DNA of 64,000 nucleotides, taken from Deltaproteobacteria bacterium. Its GTDB lineage: Bacteria > Myxococcota_A > Polyangia > GCA-2747355. The stretch's first letter is position 1. Each line of letters begins with the position of its first letter. The stretch covers positions 1 to 64,000 of the forward strand of contig JACKDQ010000014.1 of the NCBI GenBank assembly GCA_020633415.1. Reading direction: 5' to 3'. The notes beneath the pieces are model-generated. The model did no database searches. It had not been told where the DNA came from and worked only from the letters and a program-made list of their open reading frames with translations. The translations under genes and the position numbers were made by a program. Shown here one piece after another: positions 9,552 to 18,018 of this stretch.

Positions 9552-10508
9552 CTACGACTCGGCCACCGCGGTAGCGATCAACTCAATGGTCACGCCCTGT
9601 TCGGCGAGAAACGGCAGGTGCTGGCAAACATCGCGATAGGTAAACTCTGCGCGCTTGGGAAAGGCGGCGCGCATCAGCCATAGCGTCTGCAAGGTATCTT
9701 CGCTAACGGGCGCCTCAGCTGGTTTGTTTTGGTGAGCGACCAGTCCAACATCGCTACCGAAGGCACGCGCGCGACCAAAACCGGCGATCGTCAGTGCAGT
9801 CTCGAGAGACTTGGGTGAGTAGAGATGAAGATGGCCAACAACGGCCCCCCACTTCCACGCAGTGAAATCGATCGTGCGCGCGGGAAAGAACATCCCATTG
9901 GGTACGAAGATAATGATTAGGCCATTGGCCTTGAGCATCCGGCGGCAGCGCCTTAAGGCGTCGATCGGCTCGGGAATGTGCTCGAGGGCGTGATGCAGCA
10001 GCATCGCCTGGAATTGGCCGGGCGCCTCGGAGAGCTCGTCCGTCGCGCACATCCAGCGATTGCCGAGCTCGTGGGCCACGCGGATCGCATCAGCACTGGG
10101 GTCGGAGCCATCGGCGTCGACACCGACCTGACGAAGTTGGTGCACGAGATCTCCGGGCCCGGCGCCGAAGTCGTGCAGGCGTATGCCCTGGGCCGTTCCG
10201 AAATGCTCAACGAGCAGCGAAACCACGCGATCGATGATGTGCTGGCGGCCCTTGCTCTCGTAGCTCGCCCTCATGCTGGCTGCGTCATAGCTCGATGATT
10301 TGACGTCGGATGGATTGAACAACACATCGTTGAGTCGCTGTTGCGCTTCGCCGCGGGGCATCGGAATCGTCGCGATGTGACTGCACGCGGGGCAGATAAA
10401 GAAGGTCGCCGGGCGCTCGCCGAGTGTCCGCGATGGAACCAACCCGCCAGCTTGCACCAACGGCACGATCTCAGCACCGCAGAAGCAACGGATCTCGAAG
10501 GCGTTCAT
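9552..10508 (-). CDS. Class I SAM-dependent methyltransferase with N-terminal zinc-ribbon-like Cys
   Basis: 318 aa. The N-terminus has two Cys pairs (CFCGAE and CPACSH) that look like a zinc-binding module, as in C-methyltransferases of sugar pathways. The Rossmann methyltransferase core follows, with motif I HDFGAGPGDL near residue 115 and the later LLHHALEHIPEP typical of Methyltransf_11/23. It is the last gene of a minus-strand group with a DegT aminotransferase and an SDR epimerase, which supports a role in nucleotide-sugar or glycan methylation. The acceptor is not predictable. Confidence 0.85.
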   Translation of the reverse strand: MNAFEIRCFCGAEIVPLVQAGGLVPSRTLGERPATFFICPACSHIATIPMPRGEAQQRLNDVLFNPSDVKSSSYDAASMRASYESKGRQHIIDRVVSLLVEHFGTAQGIRLHDFGAGPGDLVHQLRQVGVDADGSDPSADAIRVAHELGNRWMCATDELSEAPGQFQAMLLHHALEHIPEPIDALRRCRRMLKANGLIIIFVPNGMFFPARTIDFTAWKWGAVVGHLHLYSPKSLETALTIAGFGRARAFGSDVGLVAHQNKPAEAPVSEDTLQTLWLMRAAFPKRAEFTYRDVCQHLPFLAEQGVTIELIATAVAES

Positions 10509-10623
10509 TCAAACTCCGGCGATGCGTCGATGCAAGGCGCACCGCAACCGTCCGGGGGGTCAGAAACCGACAGTGCGCAAACGCTAGGCGGCGCTGTCCG
10601 CCACCCCCCAGAGCCTCGCACCG

Positions 10624-11703
10624 CTAGATCGCTTTTTCCAATGCCTGACAAACGGTATCGACCTCGGTCTCGGTGAGACTCGGATACAGCGGCAACGCGA
10701 GCAGCTGGGCGGTCAACCGCTCACTGTGCGGCGCGGTTACGCCGGCGTCCCGATAGACCGGCTCTAGATGGGCGGCGAACGAACCGAGGGTCGTCTCCAC
10801 ACCGTGTTCGCGCATGCGAGCGATCACGGCATCGCGATCGACGCCAGCACCGAGCTCAACGGCGAGCGTTTGATAGCCGTGGACAAAGCCGTTGGGTAGC
10901 TGCTGGAAGCGGATCTTTGAATGATCTTTGAGACGCAGTTTGTATTGCGCGACCAACGCCGCGCGGCGCTCTAAAAAGCGATCGATGCGTCTGAGCTGCG
11001 CACGGCCGAGGGCGGCGGCCATTTCCGAGAGCCGGTGGTTACCAGCAACGGCGACGAAACGGCCCGCAGTGTCGCGGCCATGATCGCGCAATCGGCGCAG
11101 CGTAGCAGCTAACTGATCATCATCGGTGAACACCGCTCCGCCCTCACCGGTGGTGATCACTTTGCGCGGGTGAAACGATACACAGGCCAGCGTGGCATCG
11201 GCGCAGCAACGCACACCGTCCCGCTCAGCGCCCAAGGCGCAGGCCGCGTCGTCGACGATCGCTCGATTATCGAGATCGGGCAGCGCGCGCGAGAGCGCGG
11301 CGAGATCGGCCGGCGCGCCGCAGAGGTCGACCGGCAGCACAGCTTTGGTGCGCGCGGAGAATGCGGCGGCGGCAGCGGATGGATCGATGTTCCAGGTCTC
11401 ACCGTCAACATCGACCAGGCGCGGGGTCGCACCGCAAAGCGCGACCGCGTGCACCGTTGCCGGATAGGTCAAAGACGGCACGATCACTTCATCGCCGGCC
11501 CCGATGCCGAGCGCTTGCAGCGCCAGCTGAATCGCCGCGGTGCCGCTGCTAACGGCGACGACGTGCTTGGCACCGACCCAGGCAGCAAGCTCACGCTCGA
11601 ACGCCGCGGCCTGCGGACCCTTGACCAGCCAACGGCTGTTCAGCACATCACGAACTGCAGCGAGGTCGGTCTCGTCGATCTCCGGTGGCGACAACTTGAT
11701 CAT
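10624..11703 (-). CDS. DegT/DnrJ/EryC1/StrS-family PLP aminotransferase
   Basis: 359 aa, normal length for sugar aminotransferases. The N-terminal phosphate-binding loop is seen in AVSSGTAAIQLAL, the conserved DLCG-x-PAD segment follows, and the PLP lysine lies in SFHPRKVITTGEGG. These enzymes aminate keto-sugars attached to nucleotides. The start overlaps the stop of the SDR epimerase gene by 4 bp (ATGA), a strong sign of coupling. The sugar substrate cannot be read from sequence. Confidence 0.93.
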   Translation of the reverse strand: MIKLSPPEIDETDLAAVRDVLNSRWLVKGPQAAAFERELAAWVGAKHVVAVSSGTAAIQLALQALGIGAGDEVIVPSLTYPATVHAVALCGATPRLVDVDGETWNIDPSAAAAAFSARTKAVLPVDLCGAPADLAALSRALPDLDNRAIVDDAACALGAERDGVRCCADATLACVSFHPRKVITTGEGGAVFTDDDQLAATLRRLRDHGRDTAGRFVAVAGNHRLSEMAAALGRAQLRRIDRFLERRAALVAQYKLRLKDHSKIRFQQLPNGFVHGYQTLAVELGAGVDRDAVIARMREHGVETTLGSFAAHLEPVYRDAGVTAPHSERLTAQLLALPLYPSLTETEVDTVCQALEKAI

Positions 11704-12665
11704 TTGCTCTCCGCCTGCTCGCGATACCAGGCGATCGTTCGGCGCAACCCGTCTTCGAGTTCGACCTTGGGCTCGAAGGAGAGCAGCTCTCGCGCTTTGT
11801 CGATATTCGGGATGCGCAACTCGACGTCAGGGAAGTCCCATTTGACGAACTCGATCTTCGAGCGCGACCCGGTGAGGCGCACGATTTCGCGAGCCAGGGT
11901 GTGGATCGTTACCGTTGAACGCGGGTTGCCGATGTTGAAGGAATGGCCAATCGCCTCGGCGCGCTCGAGGGCAGTCATCGTGCCCTCGATGATGTCGTCG
12001 ATGTAGCACCAAGCACGGATCTGTCCACCATCGTTGTGTACGGTGATCGGATCGCCACGCAAGGCACGCACGATGAAATGGTGCACCGCGCCTTCGCCAA
12101 CTTGCCGCGGTCCGTAGATATTGAACGGCCGGATCGCTGCGGTCGGCAGCTGGTGCTGCTTGTAATAGTTGAAACTGAGATGCTCGGTCGCCAACTTGCT
12201 GACCGCGTAGGTCCAGCGCGCTTCACCGACAGCACCGAGGCTGGTCACGTCGCCTTCGGTCACGTTGTAAGCCTGTCGGCCGAATACTTCCGATGTCGAG
12301 AAGTCGATCACGCGTTCGATCGGGCCATCGGCTTCCAGCGCGGCCTGCAGCACATTGATCGTACCGCTCATCGCCACGGTCATCGTCTCGACCGGGAGTC
12401 TCATCACCGTATCGACACCAGCGATCGACGCCATATGAACGACATGTGTGCAACCTTGCATCGCCTGTTTGACCGCGCCTGCATCGCGTACGTCGCCCTC
12501 GACCAACGTCACGCGAGCGTGTTTGTCGAGCCCCGCCGGCTGCAAGGCATTGCGCCTCAATGTGTCGAAGACGACGACCTCGTTGCGCTCAGCAAGCACA
12601 GTCGTTAGATGAGTTCCGATGAAACCGGCCCCGCCGGTCACCAGCACACGTTTTCCTTCAAGCAT
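11700..12665 (-). CDS. NAD-dependent epimerase/dehydratase (extended SDR)
   Basis: 321 aa. The glycine motif TGGAGFIG at the N-terminus binds NAD(P); the catalytic YxxxK is YAVSK, and RPFNIYGPRQ is the usual extended-SDR substrate segment. It is similar to UDP-sugar epimerases/dehydratases. It sits between the KamA-like gene (51 bp upstream) and the DegT aminotransferase (4-bp overlap), so it probably makes the keto-sugar that the aminotransferase uses. The exact nucleotide sugar is inference. Confidence 0.93.
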   Translation of the reverse strand: MLEGKRVLVTGGAGFIGTHLTTVLAERNEVVVFDTLRRNALQPAGLDKHARVTLVEGDVRDAGAVKQAMQGCTHVVHMASIAGVDTVMRLPVETMTVAMSGTINVLQAALEADGPIERVIDFSTSEVFGRQAYNVTEGDVTSLGAVGEARWTYAVSKLATEHLSFNYYKQHQLPTAAIRPFNIYGPRQVGEGAVHHFIVRALRGDPITVHNDGGQIRAWCYIDDIIEGTMTALERAEAIGHSFNIGNPRSTVTIHTLAREIVRLTGSRSKIEFVKWDFPDVELRIPNIDKARELLSFEPKVELEDGLRRTIAWYREQAESK

Positions 12666-12715
12666 GGGACCAGTCTACAGCAGGTCTCGGCCGATGTCGC
12701 TAGGGCGCCGCTGGA

Positions 12716-13861
12716 TTAGGGTTTGGCAGCGGGCAGCGGCCCATCGAGGTAGCGCACAACGATCGCGCCATCGTCGGCGAGATAGCAGTCGTCGGGCAGA
12801 CGAAACGCCGGGTCCACCGCCTGCAGTTCCGCCAGCGCATAAGGCGTCTTGATCCACAGATGACGACCATCGGCTTCGCGCTCGACGATCCGTCCATCAA
12901 CACCTAGCTCAACCTTGCCGATACGGGTCGTGACGATAAATCGCGGATTGAGCCGTCCCGTCGCCTGCCGGCGCAGTTCGGCCTTGATCGCCAGCGCTTC
13001 GTCGATCCGCGGTCGCTGATGATCCATCCCGGCAACGGGTCCGGCAAAAAACAGATAGTAGCTTTCGACACCATAGCTGCGCAGTCGGCGGAACAAGGCG
13101 AGCAGGATCGATGCATCACAGTTGATGCCGCGCAGCAGCACGGTTTGATTGTAGAGCGAGAGCCCGGCGTGGCGCAGCGCGACGATACGCTCGACGGTTG
13201 GCGCGGAGATCTCGTCGGGATGATTGATATGGCAGGCGATCTCCAGCGGCTTGCCAGCGCGCAGATCTTGGTGCGCGCTCAACAGCGCGATCAGCTGATC
13301 GTCGATCAGTTCGGGAGCGAGCACCAAACTGCGACAAGCCACGCGGATCGGGCCGATCTGCGGAATTCGTCGCAATCCGCTGAGCAGGTGGCTCAGACGG
13401 CGCTTGTCCATCACCGGCTCACCACCGGTGATCAGCACTTCGCGCAGGCGCGGATCGCCGGCGATAAAAGCCAACGCCTGGTCGAGCTGCTCCTCGCTCA
13501 TCGCGCTACCGGCGCCGTGTTGATAGAACTTGCGAAAGCAGTAGCGACAGTAGGCCGGGCAAACCGGATGGGGCATCACGATACAGCGATCGAGATACAT
13601 CCGTTCCACGCCAGGCACACCAGTGGCGAGCAGTCCGCTAAAGCAGCGCGCTTCGCCGAGGCCTTCGACCTCGCGAACGTCGGGCAAAAACTGGCGCGCC
13701 ACCGCCTCGCTTTGCGCGATCAGCGGTTCGAGGTGTCGCGTGACCCGCACCTCGAATCGGCCGAGCACTTGGCCCAGCGCTGCGCGCTGCGCCTCGGGTA
13801 CCGGCATCAATTCACCAAGCTGACCAACTTCACGGATCGTCTTTGAACGAGAACCCGACAT
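12716..13861 (-). CDS. KamA-family radical SAM enzyme (aminomutase-like, probably not lysine-specific)
   Basis: 381 aa. The radical SAM cluster motif is C101-PAY-C105-RY-C108. Further KamA-like blocks are LITGGEPV, HINHPDEIS and YNQTVLLRGIN. The candidate PLP lysine is K316 in RIGKVELG, aligned by eye to the GKIPV loop of lysine 2,3-aminomutase. The two aspartates that hold lysine in KamA appear replaced (Gly in FFAGPVAG and Thr in FIVTTRIG), so a different amino acid or amino sugar is likely. It heads the sugar-gene operon. Confidence 0.85.
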   Translation of the reverse strand: MSGSRSKTIREVGQLGELMPVPEAQRAALGQVLGRFEVRVTRHLEPLIAQSEAVARQFLPDVREVEGLGEARCFSGLLATGVPGVERMYLDRCIVMPHPVCPAYCRYCFRKFYQHGAGSAMSEEQLDQALAFIAGDPRLREVLITGGEPVMDKRRLSHLLSGLRRIPQIGPIRVACRSLVLAPELIDDQLIALLSAHQDLRAGKPLEIACHINHPDEISAPTVERIVALRHAGLSLYNQTVLLRGINCDASILLALFRRLRSYGVESYYLFFAGPVAGMDHQRPRIDEALAIKAELRRQATGRLNPRFIVTTRIGKVELGVDGRIVEREADGRHLWIKTPYALAELQAVDPAFRLPDDCYLADDGAIVVRYLDGPLPAAKP

Positions 13862-14060
13862 CGGCCCAGCCTACCCCAGAACGCGGCGAGGAAAAGGGGG
13901 TGCTGGACTACGATTTCGACTTTCCCCCTCGCTATCCGCAGATAGCAGGACCGATACCGTCGGCTAACCCATCGATTGGTATTGGCAACACCTCCGCCTC
14001 GAAAGGCGGGCTGTCCCCGGCAAGAACCGCGCTGCGCGAGCGTGGTGTGTCGTGTGGGCA

Positions 14061-14130
14061 ATAAAGGGGACAGTTCTAATGGTTGGTTAAACCGACTGGT
14101 TTAACCAACCATTAGAACTGTCCCCTTTAT
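14061..14130. repeat. Perfect 33-bp inverted repeat with 4-bp spacer
   Basis: Left arm 14061-14093 and right arm 14098-14130 are exact reverse complements separated by GACT. The arms begin ATAAAGGGGACAGTTCTAAT, so each end shows an AAAGGGGACAGTTCT word. The element could extrude a cruciform or fold into a very stable RNA hairpin. A related but imperfect hairpin lies at 17216-17268. It looks like a mobile REP/MITE-type element, with no transposase gene in the window. Confidence 0.95.
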
Positions 14131-14347
14131 GCGCGGCTACGCCAGAAATGGTCACTGAACAGATGTAGGCAAAGCGGCGATATGTCGTCGTTAAACCTCG
14201 ACTATCGCAGAGGTCAGCTGCCCCGTCAGGTGTGGGATCGATCCCCCATTTGCTAAAGAAATCAGCCTTTCCGGCGATGGTTTAGGGTGAAATCAGCTGG
14301 CATGAAAATCGCTTAATGCCTCTTCGTAGGCGATACTAGGAGCAGTC

Positions 14348-14425
14348 ATGCGGATATGGTGGACAACGGCAGTAATCATGGCCTCGGCGACCGTGTTTCC
14401 GATCTTCTTGCTCGGTGGTGGCTAA
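14348..14425 (+). CDS. Possible 25-aa hydrophobic membrane peptide
   Basis: A 25-codon reading frame starting ATG and ending TAA, with TAGGAG about six bases upstream, which is a good ribosome-binding spacing. The peptide begins MRIWWTTAVIM and continues as one hydrophobic stretch ending FLLGGG, so it could be a single-pass membrane peptide. It lies alone in the non-coding island 3' of the palindrome. No homolog is recognised; it could be a chance frame, and conservation is the test. Confidence 0.4.
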   Translation: MRIWWTTAVIMASATVFPIFLLGGG

Positions 14426-14599
14426 GCACTAGCGGTTCCGTCGACCGCGCTATGCGTCCGAGCTGGTCGATCTGCGGGGCCAGGCGGCGACGCTAGCCGT
14501 CTCTTTTGCGCAAACGCGCCTCGCCTTCAAAACAACCCGCCAAACAGGTACAGTATCGACCGCCCAGGTGAACTGACGACCTGGAGAGGGAGGACCCAC

Positions 14600-15934
14600 A
14601 TGGCGGATGTAAGGGCGAGCCGACAGCTGGCAGAATCGCGACCGATAAAGAAGGTCGTCGTGCTCGGTGCCAATGGCACGATGGGCTACCAAAGCGGCGC
14701 ACTTTTCGCGGCGGCCGGAGCGCAAACGACATTCCTCGCGCGCACGCGCGACAAAGCGCGACAGGGACGCGACGGAGCCGGACGCGCAGTCCGCTCGTCA
14801 GCCTTGACCAAGCTGATCGACGTGGGCTGCTACAGCGAAGACTTGCCCCAGGCCGTCGCCCAAGCGGACCTGATCTTTGAGGCCGTCGCGGAGAACTTTG
14901 AGATCAAGCATGAGATGCTCGAGTTGATCGACCGCCATCGCCGTCCCGATAGCATCGTCGCCACGGTCAGCTCGGGGCTCTCGATTACCGATTTGGCAAA
15001 GTCGCGCAGCGAAAGCTTCGCGCGAAACTTCTTGGGGCTGCACTTTTTCAATCCACCACAAGTGATCGTCGGCACCGAGTTGATCGCTGGCCAGGCGACC
15101 GATCCGGCGTTGGTCGACTTCATCGACGCCTACAGCACTCACAAACTCGGTCGATTGATGGTGCGCACAGCCAACACGCCGGGCTTCGCCGGCAATCGCA
15201 TCGGCTTCAAGGTGCTCAACGAGGTCTGCCAACTGGCCGAAGAGTATGGGCCACTGGTGATCGACAAGGTCGTTGGACGCTACACCGGCCGCGCTCTGGC
15301 GCCGTTGGCGACGGTCGACCTGGTCGGCTGGGATGTTCACCAGGCGATCTGCGACAACATCTACGACAAAGTCAAAGACGAGGCGATCGAGACCTATCGC
15401 ATGCCGGACTACATGCGACGGCTAATCGCCGCGGGTACGCTAGGCACGAAGAGCGGCAAAGGCTTCTTCATGCGCAACAAGGGTGAGCCGCTACGCGTGC
15501 TCGACATCAAGAGCGGTGAATACAAAGACGCCCGCAGCATCGAGGTCCCCAAGCTGCCGTTTGCCGAGCAGATCATCTTTTTGAACAGCATCGGCGCCTA
15601 CAAGCGCGCGATGGAGGTCTTCACCACAGCTGAGGGCAAGTGGGCCAACTTGGCGCGTAAAGTGATCGGCGGTTACATCAGCTACGCGCTCTGCCGGGTC
15701 GGCGAAGTGACCGAGAGCGTGATTGGCGTCGATTCGATCATGGCGGCGGGCTTCAACTGGGCACCGCCGAGCGCGCTGGTCGAAGCGATCGGCGTCAAGA
15801 GCACTGTAAAGATTCTCGAAGACAATAAACTAACCGTTCCGCCACTGCTCGAGCGGGCGCTCAAAAACGGCACCGAGCGGTTCTTCGACGAACCGCGTTT
15901 GTCTTTGGGCAAATACTTCGTGGCCAAGTCCTAA
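14600..15934 (+). CDS. 3-hydroxyacyl-CoA dehydrogenase family protein
   Basis: 444 aa. The NAD-binding Rossmann fold is at the N-terminus (VVLGANGTMG), followed by FEAVAENFEIK, SSGLSITDLA and GLHFFNPP, which carries the catalytic His of this family. The NTPGFAGNRI helix and the C-terminal dimerisation domain follow. GGGAGG precedes the ATG at good spacing. A gap of 18 bp separates it from the thiolase gene, so the two form an operon performing the last two steps of a beta-oxidation-like or reverse pathway. The acyl chain is not predictable. Confidence 0.92.
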   Translation: MADVRASRQLAESRPIKKVVVLGANGTMGYQSGALFAAAGAQTTFLARTRDKARQGRDGAGRAVRSSALTKLIDVGCYSEDLPQAVAQADLIFEAVAENFEIKHEMLELIDRHRRPDSIVATVSSGLSITDLAKSRSESFARNFLGLHFFNPPQVIVGTELIAGQATDPALVDFIDAYSTHKLGRLMVRTANTPGFAGNRIGFKVLNEVCQLAEEYGPLVIDKVVGRYTGRALAPLATVDLVGWDVHQAICDNIYDKVKDEAIETYRMPDYMRRLIAAGTLGTKSGKGFFMRNKGEPLRVLDIKSGEYKDARSIEVPKLPFAEQIIFLNSIGAYKRAMEVFTTAEGKWANLARKVIGGYISYALCRVGEVTESVIGVDSIMAAGFNWAPPSALVEAIGVKSTVKILEDNKLTVPPLLERALKNGTERFFDEPRLSLGKYFVAKS

Positions 15935-15952
15935 GGGCAAAGGAGAAAAGCG

Positions 15953-17185
15953 ATGAGCAAGAATCGCGTTTACATACTCGGTGGTTACCAAACAGACTTT
16001 GCCCGCAACTGGACCAAGGAGGGCAAGCACTTCTTGGCGATGATGCGCGAGTCGGTACGCGGCGCCCTGCACGCCTGTGCCCTCGACCCGCAAGATATCG
16101 AAGCCGCCCATGTTGGCAATTTCGCGGCAGAGCTTTACTGCAAACAAGGGCACCTTGGGGCGTTCTTCGTTGAAGTCGACCCGGTGTTTCGTGGTCTACC
16201 GACGTCGCGCCACGAGGCCGCATGCGCCTCGGGTAGCATCGCATTGCTCGCCGGATCGGCGGAGATCGAGGCCGGACGCTACGACTTGGTCGCGGTCTGC
16301 GGTATCGAGGCGATGAAAACCGTGGGATCCAAAGAGGGCGGTGATTATCTCGGCACCGCTGCCTGGTACGAACTCGAGGCCCGCGGCGTCGACTTTCCCT
16401 TCCCCAAGCTGTTCGGTCAGCTCGGCGACGAATACGACAAACGCTACGGCCTCAAAGCCGAGCACCTCGACGCGATCTCGGTAGTCAATTACGCCAACGC
16501 CAAGCTCAACCCCTATGCGCAAACCCGCACCTGGTACATGAGCAAAGATCATGCTTGTGCCAAGGGCGATGACAACCCTGCTGTCGGTGGACGTATTCAC
16601 CTGACCGACTGCTCGCAAGTCACCGATGGCGCGGCGACGGTCTTTTTGGCCTCAGAACGCTACGCCACCGCTTACGCGCGGACCCGCGGCATCAAGCTTT
16701 CGTCGCTGCCATATATCAAGGGCTGGGGCCACAGCACGGCTTCGATCCGCTTCGCCGACAAGATCGAGCAGAGTAAGGGTCAGGAATACGTGCTACCAAC
16801 GGTGCGCAAGACGATCACTGACGCGTTCCGGCGCGCCAAGATGAACGACGTCACCGAGCTCAGCGGGATCGAGACACACGACTGCTTCACGACCTCGGAG
16901 TACATGGCGATCGACCACTTCGGTATCACCAAGCCCGGCGAAAGCTACAAGGCGATCGAAGAGGGCTGGATCGAGATCGGTGGCAAAATGCCGATCAACC
17001 CGTCAGGCGGGCTGATCGGCGCCGGCCATCCGGTGGGCGCAACGGGCGTCCGCCAAGTGCTCGACTGCTTCAAGCAGGTTACCGGCACCGCCGGCGACTA
17101 CCAGGTCGAAGGAGCGCGCAACTTCGCGACGCTGAACATTGGTGGCAGCGGCACGACCAGCGTAACCTTTATCGTCGGCACCTAG
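15953..17185 (+). CDS. SCP2-type thiolase (acetyl-CoA acetyltransferase family)
   Basis: 410 aa. The nucleophile Cys91 lies in HEAACASGS; a HDCF motif near residue 310 and the GHPVGATG block near 360 are characteristic of SCP-x/SCP2 thiolases. Where classical thiolases have the second catalytic Cys near the C-terminus, this one reads ATLNIGGSG, as expected for the SCP2 type. AAGGAG precedes the ATG. It acts with the dehydrogenase directly upstream in CoA-thioester metabolism; whether it runs in cleavage or condensation is unknown. Confidence 0.9.
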   Translation: MSKNRVYILGGYQTDFARNWTKEGKHFLAMMRESVRGALHACALDPQDIEAAHVGNFAAELYCKQGHLGAFFVEVDPVFRGLPTSRHEAACASGSIALLAGSAEIEAGRYDLVAVCGIEAMKTVGSKEGGDYLGTAAWYELEARGVDFPFPKLFGQLGDEYDKRYGLKAEHLDAISVVNYANAKLNPYAQTRTWYMSKDHACAKGDDNPAVGGRIHLTDCSQVTDGAATVFLASERYATAYARTRGIKLSSLPYIKGWGHSTASIRFADKIEQSKGQEYVLPTVRKTITDAFRRAKMNDVTELSGIETHDCFTTSEYMAIDHFGITKPGESYKAIEEGWIEIGGKMPINPSGGLIGAGHPVGATGVRQVLDCFKQVTGTAGDYQVEGARNFATLNIGGSGTTSVTFIVGT

Positions 17186-17215
17186 GTCCGCTGGATTAAG
17201 GGGATTCGTTGGCCT

Positions 17216-17268
17216 AAAGGGGACGTTCTGCTTTCGGCTTGGCCGGCGGTAGAACGGTCCCCTTTTTT
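17216..17268. terminator. AAAGGGGAC hairpin with T-run between convergent genes
   Basis: AAAGGGGACGTTCT (17216-17229) pairs with AGAACGGTCCCCTTTTTT (17251-17268) with one unpaired C. On the plus strand the stem ends in a run of T, so it can act as a Rho-independent terminator for the thiolase gene. It lies between convergent genes. Its arm is nearly the same as the end of the 14061-14130 palindrome, so it may have been recruited from a mobile hairpin. Confidence 0.7.
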
Positions 17269-17283
17269 GATGATCCCTGATCG

Positions 17284-18018
17284 CTAGGCGACGGCGGCGT
17301 GCATCAGCGGCTCGTCAACGACGAGCGATCGCAACTGGGCCTGAGCCTGGGGCGCACGGAGGTCGGTCTGCACCTGGTCGAGCAGAACGGCAACCTCATC
17401 ACCCAACATGCGAACCTCTTTGGCTGCCCGGCTGCCCGGCGCATAGCGGGTCACGCCGATGCCGAGGGCCGGCGCCTCTTGATAGGCCACACGATAGTGC
17501 AGCTCGGCTTGGAACACATGGTAGCGGCAGTCAGCAAGCGCTTCGCGCGCGCTGGCGGCGACTCGCGTGCCTTGGATCGTGCGGGTTAGCAGCATCGAGA
17601 CCTGAAGCTCAGGACGGAGAAACGAAACCTTGCTGATCAGCGCGAAGGTGTCGGCCAAGGCCCAGGCGTCGACGACCGACGGACCGCAAGGAATGATCGC
17701 CAGGTCGGCAACCATTAGCGCCGCGCGGTGAACATCCGTCATTCCGGGAGGACAGTCGATCAGCGTGAGATCGTAGCTCGACGTCAACGCCGGCAATTGC
17801 TCGGGGCGATCGAGATTCGCGCCCATCGCCACGATCGTCGGCGCAGCGTAGCCAGATCCTGCAGCCGCCTCACCCCAGGCGCGCAGACTTCCTTGGGGAT
17901 CCGCATCAACTAGCAACACCCGCTTTCCCCGCAATTGAAACTCCGTCGCTAGGGAAATCGCCACCGTAGACTTCGAGGACCCACCCTTGTGTGCTGTTAG
18001 TGCGATGATCTTGGACAC
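17284..18018 (-). CDS. ParA/MinD-family ATPase, orphan
   Basis: 244 aa. GTG 18018 is chosen: AGGAGA lies about six bases upstream and the protein then begins directly with strand 1. The deviant Walker A KGGSSKST, the VLLVDADPQGS Walker A' segment and LIDCPPG are all present. ParA proteins position chromosomes, plasmids or protein clusters by nucleotide-dependent DNA or membrane binding. No ParB, parS-like site or replication gene is next to it, so a cargo-positioning role is as likely as segregation. The upstream region carries paired palindromes. Confidence 0.9.
   Translation of the reverse strand: MSKIIALTAHKGGSSKSTVAISLATEFQLRGKRVLLVDADPQGSLRAWGEAAAGSGYAAPTIVAMGANLDRPEQLPALTSSYDLTLIDCPPGMTDVHRAALMVADLAIIPCGPSVVDAWALADTFALISKVSFLRPELQVSMLLTRTIQGTRVAASAREALADCRYHVFQAELHYRVAYQEAPALGIGVTRYAPGSRAAKEVRMLGDEVAVLLDQVQTDLRAPQAQAQLRSLVVDEPLMHAAVA

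Larger units (their letters stand above)
13862..14599. other. Non-coding island between divergent operons
   Basis: About 740 bp with no conventional gene. It contains a 6-bp stem with CGAA loop (13994-14009), the perfect 33-bp-arm palindrome (14061-14130), a 12-bp palindrome GGGATCGATCCC (14234-14245) and a possible 25-aa peptide (14348-14425). It must also hold the promoters of the flanking divergent operons, but I see no confident -35/-10 pair. Confidence 0.6.

Noticed and set aside
8564..9574. Long open frame antisense to the Cys-rich lipoprotein gene
   Set aside because: It is a shadow of the repetitive Cys-rich coding strand; it has no sensible start context and no recognisable protein features.
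14131..14347. c-di-GMP (GEMM) riboswitch
   Set aside because: A GGCAAAGC word is present, but the conserved GEMM core and tetraloop receptor pairs are not.
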